In this document: one piece after another, positions 45,629 to 57,600 of the stretch
Position numbering within the stretch: the first letter of the stretch is position 1
How the letters are laid out: every line of letters starts with the position of its first letter
From: Liolophura sinensis
Lineage: Eukaryota; Mollusca; Polyplacophora; Chitonida; Chitonidae
Direction: 5' to 3'
Length of the DNA stretch: 60,000 nt
NCBI RefSeq assembly: GCF_032854445.1
Contig: NC_088306.1
Span: 10,070,193 to 10,130,192, forward strand
Made by a program: the position numbers and the translations under genes
Notes under the pieces: generated by a model
The model's database searches: none
Told to the model about the DNA's origin: nothing
Seen by the model: the letters and a program-made list of their open reading frames with translations, nothing else

Positions 45629-48600
45629 GTAAGGCACCAGGGGCCAGTTCCACAAAGACAGTTCTGACTTAAGTCAAAATTTCAAACTTTGTCACAATGC
45701 TTAGTTTTTGATAATGGAAATTGAAATTTTGGCATATTTGTCTTACGCTAACATTGGTGAGGTGGTAAAAATTTTAATTTACGGTGCCCAAAAATAAGCT
45801 TTAAAGTAACATTTCAAATTTCGACAAATCAAAACTGGCTTTGTGGAATTGGCCCCCGTTTCTAGTGAGGAATTATTTTGAGGGAAGAGGCCACTAAAAC
45901 ACTTTTACGACTTGTTCTGCTGATTTCCCCGGTATGCATGAAACTGAAATTGGAATATCTGTGATGATTTTAAAAGTTATCACATACTAAAAGTGAATGT
46001 GTTGTTGCATTTGTCATTTTTACAACAATCTAAATGGCTTCCCGTAGATTCACTTACCAAGAATCCGCCTTGTTCAAGTCCAACTGTAATACCACAAAGC
46101 AGTTGCGCCATAGGTTTTAATGCTCTTAGAATCAAACAGATTTCGGTTCCGTGTTTATAACTTTAGCAAATAATGGACAGTGAAATTATATGTTATTGTT
46201 CAACAAAAATTTGATTTTCAATTTGTCTCATCTTATCTTCATTGCATTCTTTTTTGGGGGGCCTGCATAGCCTAGTCTATAGCATGCTAGCGCATTACTA
46301 TGACCCAGGAGCCTCTTGCTGATATGATTGATGAGTTCAAGTCCAGGCGCTGCTGGCTTCCTTTCCGGTCGTACATGTAAATATCTGCCAGTAACCAACA
46401 GATGGGCATGGATCTTCCCACCGTATTGCCTGGTTTCCTCTCATCATAATGCTGGCGTAGGTTGTATAAGTGATCAAATAAATAAATAAATAAATCTTTG
46501 TTATTTATTGTCGAATGTCTATCCCATGCTAATTGCATTTTTTGTTTATTCTCCATTGTCTAAGTATCAGTTGTTGCTAATCAGTTGGTTGAATGTTGGT
46601 GATGACACAAACATATCAACTAGTTGAAAACCCTTGAAAATTGAAGAACACTATAGGTGTACAAAAATTTCTGTTAGGAAAACTTTTAACAAATATATTT
46701 GCGTTAACTTTCCGTTATTGGCAAAACTGTTAGCTGAATGTCCTTTAAATGAGTCTTACCATCAACTAGAGATCATTTCAAAGTTGACAAGAAATGGTCA
46801 CTACAACAAAGGACTTCTTGTCTGCATGACGTTCAGCTCATCTTCGTTTCTTTTCTGAATTGTTGTCTTTCGTGTGCGGGCCTACTTGGCTCAGTTGGTT
46901 AGCGCACTGGCGCAGTGTAATGACCCAGGAGTCTCTCAACAATGCGGTCACTGTGAGTTCAAGTCCAGCTCATGCTGGCTTCCTCTCGGGCCATAAGTGG
47001 GAAGGTCTGCCAGCAACCTGCGGATGGTTGTGGGTTTCTCCCGGGCTGTGCCCGGTTTCCTCTCACCATAATGCTGGCCGCCGTCGTATAAGTGAAATAT
47101 TCTCGAGTACAGCGTAAAACACCTAATAAAACTCCAGTCAAATAAATAAATAAATAAATCTTTTGTGTGAATGAATAGGGCAGTGCCAGTGCAGGGATTT
47201 CATACACGTTGATATTAGACCCCCAGAATTCGGTTGTAAAATTCACTTAAAAACTGAAAATTGGTGTGAAAAACTCAGTTCTGTGTTTTTCTGGTACAGA
47301 TAATCAAAGTTTTGGATAAAAACTGAATTGAATTCGTAAATATATGCATAGCGATGAGCGGTCGACTTCAATAACCAACGGGTGCATCTGTGACAATCCG
47401 AAGTGGTTAGGTGTGTATTGGCTGTAATTAAATTAAAATTAGGTTTTAAATATGTTCAGACTATGGTGATAAGGTTTAGTGGGTATAGAACAAAGTGGGA
47501 GTCCGTTCGTATTTGGTTTGATCAATCTTTGGTATGCCAGGAAAGTGAAAGAAAAGTAAATACAACACTTGCTGACTTCCAGTATTACACGCTATCCCAT
47601 TGGCTCTGTGTCTCCTGTGGACCGAAGAGTGAGCTTCTAACAAATTATGAACTGTATAAAATAACGCAATGGCCGTTTGACAACTACGCAATGTTAGCTG
47701 TTTCTGACCGGCTACAGAGGATGATTAAAACCCCAAACATATCAAAATTAATCATGATGCTTGACTGCATGAATGACCTGGCATCGATAATGGGGAATTT
47801 ATATGTTTTACTGCTGAACAGCACTGCTCAAAAGGTGACAGGTCACTTTGCCGGTTGATTAAAAGTAGGCCTACATTAGCTCTTGACGGGTCGTCTCTTC
47901 ATCTTAATGGATATCGGCTCTGATGCCAACAATGCTACCTGTCATATAACCGTACCTGCTTTACGTGCTGTCCGTCACACATGGGGCAGATAAAAGTTGT
48001 CTGCCTGTACTCGCAGTTTACCGAAATGCTCATCTCTGCAAGATGTCCCCTCTTCCGATCGCTAGTAAGTCCAACAGAGCTGAAAACTACATGGTCATCA
48101 CTGCTAGGCATATAACACAACAGCCCTGTTGATCTTGCAAGTTTTTGATAATCCGCTTTACCTCGTGATGAAATTATTAGGTTGCTATTGTGTCCTTCCA
48201 ACGTAAAGAGCCGATGGTTTGTGGGTTTGTTGTTATTGACTGAGGAAAGACACGTGGCATTATTGACATTAGGGCAGTTATCCTTTAGGATGAAGAGATG
48301 GCTGGTCAGAGCTAGGCCTACGTGTACCCGCTCGCCAGTCAAAGGCCAATATGAAAACAAGTGACACCTCTTTGAATACTGCTCACAGTAGGTGGCAATG
48401 TTATCTTCGTACATAGTTATAATCCATCCCGCATCCTTCTAATCTCCAGATATACATGTAGCCACTCCCGATAATACCTGTTTGATGTGCTTGAGTAATT
48501 TATAATTTGGAAAATTGAACAGTTTTACAATTTTTTTCCGTATTTCCTTGATTCTGCGAACCCATCTTTGAAGTAAATTTAATTTCAACGAATAATAAAT

Positions 48601-51600
48601 ATTTTACAGTATGTACCTGTGATCAGAATAAGCCTTGCCTTTTGTGTTCGTAGGCCTTTATGTGTATTTTTTATGTAATATTTGTTAGTTCCTTTCTTTC
48701 TTCTAATATTTATAACAACCAACAACTGAACATGCGTGGTTTATAATTGTTTCATTAACTACAGCTGAGCAGGTTAAGCCTTTTCTCTGTATTTTGCTCA
48801 TGTTACCTTTTGATATAATGTTTGTTAGTTCCCTTCTTTCCTTTAATGTAACAACCAACAACTGAACGTGAATCAGCATGGTTTGTAACTGTTTTATTAT
48901 GCCGTGTATATCTCTGATCAGGATAACATACTTGTAAATGTATATGTATGTACCAACAATAAAATCATGATCAGAAATGAACCTCGTATGAAATTAAATG
49001 TTCTCCCTCTCATATATATATATATATATATGTGTCATATACACTTTCACGTTCACGAAATTACTAATAAAGCGGAGTTAAACTCAATACCAGGTTATAG
49101 TTATAAACTCAATTTGGACCATCAGCAACCTGCGGATGGTCGTGGGTTTACCCCGGGCTCTGCCCAGATTCCACCCACCGTAATGCTAGCTGGCGTTGTA
49201 TAAGAGCAATATTCTCGAGCACGGCATAAAACACCAATCAAATAAATAAAATGAATCAATTTGGACCAGAAAAAATTCAATATGGAGTTTCCGATTTAAA
49301 AAATGTGGACTTTATGTATCCCTGCAGTGTCTGTAAGGGGTAGTGGAAGCCATTATATTTATTGTGTTTGTGAAGTTCTTTGCTTTCTATTCCTATAAAT
49401 GCTCCTAATTTTTTCCACGAACATTTCCTAAAAACATCCTATTTTGGGTGTAAAGCTCCTATGTTTCGTATATGGGTTTTCATCCCAAGTTGGTTGGGAG
49501 CCCTGAGGATCACGTTGAAAGTAAGGCACTGTACGTGTAAATATATTGGCATTTCAGTCGTCCCCGCACAGTTGACGATGTAGCCCATCAGGAGGAAGTG
49601 ATCGCTGTGTTGAAAAAGTCACTTGCTGGTTCAGATGTAAGTATACAGTATTACACACTGCTGTTGTGATAAGAGATTCCCCAGATGACAAAGCATAACT
49701 TTCTACCATTGAAATTCAGATCGTAAAATAAGCTTCCAGTGTTTGTATAAGAACACTCTAAAAAGTTGGTAAATGTGTTTTATATAGTTAAATACTGAAA
49801 AATAACCCAACTGAAGACAAACCTTTCATTGTCATACATGTCCAGCTGCAAACTTCATAAATTGTGCTGTCTTTGAGGCAAGCATAATAAAGAAATTCCA
49901 CTAGTTTGAGCTTGAGGTTGGCTGAACGTTTGTGCCTGTATGTGAATCTGTAGTAGTTTGATGCTATTATTGATTGTCTTGTCTCTTCTCTTTAGCTGCC
50001 TAACCTGCTGTTTTATGGCCCGCCAGGAACTGGGAAAACATCCACCATTTTGGCTGCTGCCAGGGAACTGTTTGGGTAAGCCTGTGAAACAGAGAAAGAT
50101 ATTTTTGGGTATTTTGATGTTACCTAATCATGGCAACAGTGTCACTGCCAAGTCTCCATCTCAAAGCATTCTAACTATAGATGTTCGACTTCATGCCGAT
50201 GAGTTAGCATGCTGAAATCCATCTCTTCCAGATTTTGCTATGGCTTTGAATTGGCATTGTTGATGTACCTGATAAAGGTACGGTGGTTTAATATGGTTCT
50301 TACCCATAAACTTGACTGTATGCGTCAGGGGTTTTCCTCAACCTCTGCCCAGTTTCCTCCCACCATAATGCTGGCTGCTGTCGTAAAACACCAAGGAAAT
50401 ATGTGTAAAGAAATAGAAGTGAACAACATTCAGGACAAATCAGTTAGAAAAATGTAATGACTTTTTTATTCCAAAAAACAGTGTGTTTTTTCTCTGATTT
50501 CCTTGACTGTGAACAGAGATGTCAAAAATGGATAGTTAAAATGATTTTTCTGGTAATGTACACAAAAAAACAGGGGCCTCTGTGGCCCAGGGGATTAGCA
50601 TGCCAGCGTGGTCCAATGACCTAGGAGCCTCCAAATGCAGTTGTCGTGAGTTCAGTTCCAGCTCATGCTGGCATCCTCTCCAGCCGCACATGGGAAAGTC
50701 TTTCAGCAACCTGCGGGTGGGCATGGGTTTTCCCCAGGGATCTGCCAGGTTTCCTCCCACCATAATCCTTGCTGCCGCCGTATAAGTGAAATATTCTTGA
50801 GTATGGCGTAAAACACCAATCAAATGAACAAAAACAAAAAAACAATAGGGGAAATCTAATAAGATTTTTTGGTGTTCTTGTTTTGTCCTTGCAGACCAGA
50901 ATTGTACAGAAGCAGAACCCTGGAGCTGAATGCATCTGATGAAAGAGGCATTGACGTTGTACGTGACAAGGTGAAAAAGTTTTCCCAGCTGTCTGCCAGT
51001 GGGAAACGACCAGAGTAAGTGTGGGACTTGCTTAGGCATACATTATGTACTAGTACATCATTAGTGGGTATCAGCAGATGTATGGGGGGTATGAAGGTGT
51101 CAGTGTACCCTCGCTGATTCCAGGTGGTAAAAGCACAGGCCCTCTTGAGACTCTGGGGCCGTTAACCAATGAGGGTCCATGTTGAACTGTAGAGTTTGGC
51201 TGCAGCTTGAGGTCAGGAGGTTGGTCAGGTATTTGTATAAGGGTGATGGTTTACTGTCAGCCGTGAACCTGGCAGGTGTCGTACAAGGGAAAAATTCTGG
51301 TGTAAGGCGTTTAACAACAGATGTGTTAGTCACTGAGTGTTTTTGCCTAATTGCAAGATTGCCTAAATTCAGACATCCTACACAATAAAGTAAGATGATG
51401 TGACCTAAAAACACTCCACTGGGGTCTGTATTTTTACAGAAATATATATGTGTACAAAGTTAGGTGAAGTTGGTCCCTTGTGTGTTAGTCAAACTGTTAG
51501 TAGGTTTTTCTTATGTTGCTGTTACATTTACTAAGTGAAGACATTATCAGGAGTGTTTGGTGGTAGGTTTTGTTTCAGCTGTAACAAGTGTCCACTTAAA

Positions 51601-54600
51601 CATGAAGGATTTAAGTATCGTTGATTAATTATCGTTCACCTTCTTGTTGTAACGTGATCTTTTTTTTTCCTGCAGTGGTAAACCATGTCCTCCGTTCAAG
51701 ATTGTGATCTTAGATGAAGCGGATTCCATGACAGAAGCTGCTCAGGTATGTGGACAGAATATGATGCATAGAAGATCAACAGTTCAGGGGGGGGCCTCTG
51801 TGGCTCAGTTTGTTAGCGCGCTAGCGCAGCGTAATGACCCAGCACCCTCACACCAATACGGTCCCTGTGAGTTCAAGTCCAGCTCATGCTGGCTTCCTCT
51901 CCGGCCATACGTGAGAAGGTTTTCCAGCAATCTTCAGATGGTTGTGGGTTTGCCCCGGGCTCTGCACGGTTTCCTCCCGCCATAATGCTGGCCGCAGTCA
52001 TATAAGTGATATAATCTTTGAGTACAGCGTAAAACATCAATCAAATAAACAGATAAAATATATAACACTAACAACTGTTCAGGGGCAGGTGGCTTGAAAT
52101 TTCAGTGGAGAAGTTTGTAAATGCATTGTACTTTGAAAAACAAGTACGTTATGACCCAATGTTAAAGAGTATTGTGTCTTGGCTTCGTAAGATCAAAAAT
52201 GTTTGTTGTTGTTTTTAAACGAAGGTTCCAAATCAAGCTGAAATAGTAGACAGGAGTAACTGCTTCAAGTAGTTTTGTGTTGTAAATCTGCTAGGTGGAG
52301 TGTTACCTACAACACCACTGAACAGAATATATGCTGTGTGAAAGTCTTCAGACTGAGTGGCACCATAAATTCATGTGAACAATAATTAGGATTCAGTCCA
52401 TGAGAGGATAGGATTTCAGGATTTCTTGGACCGGAGTTGCCATTTCAGAGGAAAATGTACTCCATTTGTATTGTTTTAATGTTTCAGAATTCAGAATTTT
52501 ACATTAGTGGTGATGTAGAGGGAGGTATATATTTGATTTTACAATTAGTCATCTTGTCTCTTCGTTCACATTTTTTAGTGTGAGTTAAGATTTCATTGAG
52601 AGTCATGTTCAGATGTTGGTTCTTTTATAGTCTTTGTGTTGTATTTTTCAGTCAGCATTAAGAAGAACCATGGAGAAGGAAACAAAAACCACACGATTCT
52701 GTTTGATATGTAATTACGTGAGTCGTATCATCGAGCCAATCACATCCAGGTGTGCCAAGTTCCGTTTCAAACCTCTTGGCAGTGATATCATGATGGACAA
52801 GCTCAAGGAAATCTGTGACAAAGAAAACATTCAGTTTCAGGATGGGGTGAGTTACAACAGAGGAATCCTGTGTGTGACCCAAAACTCTATTTTCCTCAGT
52901 CCTGTTGTTCTTTTAAAGGTTTTGTCAGATTTGTCCATGGATATATAAATATAGGTTTCAGTGCCTGAAGTAATATTTTGTGATTTTTATTTTCCTCTAA
53001 AATGAACTTTTTAGGGCAATTATTAGGGCAAATATAATATATGTATGATAACTGTTGTTTGAATTTTAATGCACGCAGATTTGTAGGTATGTCCTAACAT
53101 ACATATAAGAAAATGAAGTTTTTAGAAATGCGTAAATATTGATGTCATCTTTTGTGTAATTTGTACAGGTGTTGGACGCCCTCATGAAGACATCAAATGG
53201 GGACATGAGAAAGGCCATCACCACACTACAGAGCGCATTCAGGCTCAAGGGAGATAACTCTATCAGCGAAGAAGATGTGTATGAAATTGCAGGGGTGAGT
53301 TAAACCAAGGTCCAAAAAGGAAAAAAAATATGTGCGTTGGAGAAAGATGTGTTGTAGTCACTCTGAATATCAGTTAGGGTTGGGAGGCAAACTGAGATCG
53401 GTCGGATAAGCGGAAACCCAACATATTCTTATTTTAGCCCAATCTGAGAAAAACAAAGCGTACAAAACAGTTTTGTAAATTCTAATTCTTGTTTGGAAAT
53501 ACCCAAACTTATTGTCTTGGTAACCTATTTAAATGTGCATGGAGAAATCAGATGCTCCCAAGGTGAAGCCAAGTGGTAACGGGTGTACTTGATGTGGGTA
53601 ACATGTACTTCTGCTTTCTCCTGATGGTATCTCCGGCCTTGCTCTGACACAGATTGGCACATGCCTTAATTTTTCAACCTTTTCAACTGCCTCTGCAGTC
53701 CAAATTTTGAAACGTCCTGAGACAACTATTGGGTGTAGAGAAGTACAGTTTTATAAAAGCTTTCATCGTCAGTGACACAGGTGAATCATTTAAGAGTCAT
53801 TTTCGTAATAGTAGTATGCATAAATTCCCCTGATTAGAAATCTGTTCAGAAAATGTTGATGATTTCGGGAAAAAGTTCCATGGACTATGAACAATATTTA
53901 GGCTTGGTTTTCTTTTCCTGAAGTTTTGCTGATCGCTGATTCACACATGAAGTGTTTGCTAAATATTGATTGTGGAGTTCAGACTGTTGTAAATGTGTGA
54001 AAGGAGAAATGTCTTTTGTTCAAACATTATAATCTGCTGGAATGTCAAACCTGTATCAAAGAGCATGGACCTTTGCCACATCTAAACACAAATTCGATCG
54101 CTGTAAAGGGATTTCTGTCTGACCTTGACCTTGAAGAAGTGAAGAAGGTTTAAAATATTCCTGGATTTATATTCTATTGAGCGGCCACTTAGCCAAGACC
54201 TACCGTCAAATCTCTGTCTAACTTGTCCCACAAAGCTACAGATGAACAGACTGACCATAAATCCAAGGCAGTCGGCCTTATTAGATATAGGGGAGCCTCC
54301 ATGGCATAGTTAGTTAGTGCAAAAGCACAGCTTAATGACCGAGAAGCCTCTCACCAATGGGATGGCTGTGAGTTCAAGTCCAGCTCGTGCTGGCTTTCTC
54401 TCAGGCCATAAGTGGGAAGGTCTGCCTGCAACCTGCAGATGGTCGTGGGTTTCCCCCGGGCTCTGCCCGGTTTCCTCCCACCATAATGCTGGCTGCCGTC
54501 GTATAAGTGAAATATTTTTGAGTACGGCGTAAAACACCACTCAGATAATAAATAGATAACTATTAGATCTAGTGGTCTATGATGATTAATAAACTCTTGT

Positions 54601-57600
54601 ATCACATATCTTCAGATGTCTTTTTAAAGTAAAACAGAGCTAAAATATGAAGTAAGGTTCACCATACAGACAACTGAAAACTGCTCGTAAAAATACTTTT
54701 ACTTATTTCTTCAGATTATTTAAAGAGTGTTGAAATGCATTCAAATATTTGAATACTAAGGTGGGCTTTATTAGCCATGCTGATGGTGTCTAGGAACTAC
54801 ATTAAATTTTTTCCTGATGTTCACCAGAAGAAAAGAATTTTTGGGAACATTATTTCAGCAGTCTTTTACTGATGGGTAAAAACAGTTATTCCAACACCCA
54901 GTATCTTAGAGTTGGGGAAAACTTTGTGAAGTTCCAAAACTTTGACAATATGGTCCATAAAGCCCACCTTAGAATTCAGATGTTTTGAACACCCTTAACT
55001 CTTCTCACAAAACCCTAAAACAAATAAATGAAAATATATATATGCATAGTTTTAAGTGTTCTGTTTAGTGATGCCTACCTCAACTTTTAGAGGTCTTTTC
55101 CTTTGATGTTTAATTTACACACTAAGAAATGCACCCATACATTCATTTCACTATGTTTTTCACGCGGTATGTACAGTACCTAATTCGCTTGCTTTTCTGC
55201 CTCTGCAGGTTTTGCCGGAGGAGTTGGTCGACAGAGTGCTCAAGGCATGTCGCTCAGATTCCTACGACAGACTGGATGACTCAGTAAAGGTACGGTGACC
55301 CAGGCCATTTGTTACCTCACACCTTAACACCTTCCCCTTCCAGTCTGTCGTTTTGACAGGCGCACTTATATCATGAAAAATGTGAAGCCTTGAAATTGGC
55401 CAATCCAATCGTTGTAGTTTTGTCTCCGAAATCTAATTATAAATGTGCATAAATTGCTCTGGAAATTGCTCTTTCGTAGGTGAAAAAGTTGAGGTTATTG
55501 ATAGACAAAACTATATTTGTTCTTTATGATATAAGACGGCAGGAATCTTCTTGTTTACAATTCGCTTTTCCCATCTCATTTCATTTGTGTGACTGCTCTC
55601 TGGCTAACAGCCTGGTGACAGTAAGTGGCCGATGGCACTGATTGCCAGTTGCACAGCCCAGCATTCATTCAAGACCATATGTCATCACCAGTATGGTGTG
55701 GATATCATGTGGGGAAGTTCATCAGTAATTTGCCAGAGGTTGGTAGTTTTCCCCGGGCACTCCAGTTTCTTCCACCCAATCTGCTGACCGCCATAGGAGC
55801 AAATTCTTGGGCATGGCGTGAAACAATGAAATGCCTAAATGGGCAGGCGATCTTCCTCATTGTGAAAGAGAACTCACAGAATGTCTAGTTGGTGGTTTTC
55901 TCGAGGAAATGAATATGGAGTGAGTGAGTGCATGGGGTTTGACGTCGTACTTAATTTTTCAGTCACATGAAGATGAAGGAATCCTTAGAGTGCATGCAAT
56001 GTGCCTCCTTGTTGCAGGACAGATTTCCACCGCTCTTTTATCTAGTGCTGCTTCACTGAATGTCTCATTTTTACTTACCGAAGGCAAATACGCCTCCCCA
56101 CCCGATTATACTGATACGGGTCAGCCAATCATTGAATTAGCCCCTTCATGCTTGAACGCCAAGCGAGGAAGTTACAACTTCCTCTTTTAAGGTCTTAGGT
56201 GTGACTCGACCCAGGATTGACCCTGGATCTACCACTTCCGAAGCGGACAAATAAATATAGAAATTATTTTGTGTTGTGTAGGAGATAATGAGGGAAGGCT
56301 ACTCTGCTATGCTCCTGATTGTACAGTTACATGACAAGGTGGTGGAAGCCGAAGAGCTCACGGACAAGCAGAAATCCATCATCGCAGAAAAGTTAGCTGT
56401 AAGTTTTACATTATTGCATTATCTGAATTTCTTCACTGCTAAATTGATACTGCATTGTATTATCGCTATATTGGGGCTTATTGCCCCAAGGCACTTGTAT
56501 ACACTTCTGTTGAAATTTTTCCTTCTTTAGGTAAAGCATGTTGAATTCAGTTATTTCAGATAGGCTTGCAAGTCTTGATTTGTCTTGTGCAAAGAGGCTA
56601 AATTTCTCATTTTGCTTGATTCTGTGAGTTGATCTTAGAAAGGTTTATTTATTTATTTATTTGATTGGTGTTTTACATCATACTCAAGACTATTTCACTT
56701 ATACAACGACAGCCAGCATTATGATGGAGGCAAACCTGGCAGAGCCCAGGGAAAACCCATGACCATCCGTTGGCCGGAGAGGAAGCCAGCATGAGCTGGA
56801 CTTGAACTCACAGCATTGGTGAGAGGCTTCTGGGTCATAATGCTGCGCTAGCGCGTTAACCAACTGAGCCACGGAGGCCTCTCTTAGAAAGGTGTTTTGA
56901 TGTTCAGTTGGAAGGTAGGATAATAGCATACTGAGAAAATGTAAGTTTCAACACCAAAAAGCAATATTTTTCATACCTTTTCGGCCTCCAAAAGTGTTCT
57001 TTTAGAGAGCGTATTATGCTACACTGCATCTGATCAGGTTGAGTATTGTGTAATTGTGCCTGAAATATTGTTAATTGCTATCGATTTGGAAATGAACCAG
57101 TTTAACTCCAATTTTATGTCGTGTCACAATGGCTTTTATTTATAAACTGCTTTAAGCTGGTAGGCCACAGAAACCCAAACTTAACACTCCCCATTTTGTA
57201 TGAAGAAGTTGTGCATAGTCATAACTAGATTTCCTAGATTTCCTGCAGCTGTTGCTTTTATTTGACCTTGCCCCTGTGAAGTTGAGTGCATGTGAACTCG
57301 AAAAACGCTGCCTGAATAAGCCGTCAGTTGTTTGTGTCCTACCTGAAACAATATTCTGTAAATCTTCAGCCTTTTCTTTAGTGAAATTTATGCATACAAT
57401 TATTGTGACAATGACACCAAAAATGATGTGTTTGTGTCAGTAAAGATGCAAGCTTCATAAAACAGTGCAAATTATTTCTGTACATCTCATAGTTCTGTCG
57501 GAATATTTCAAAATATTGGTCGCAGTGGTGGTTGAAAAGGTTGAAGAAGTCATGGCATGGTTGTTCTCACGTGGTTATTCTCTTTGGATTGTTCAGATAA

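Noticed and set aside
52634-52948. 104-codon ORF taken as a unit of its own
   Set aside because: It is RFC4 exon 6 with intron sequence read through at both ends; the exon bounds 52652-52846 are set by splice signals and phase.
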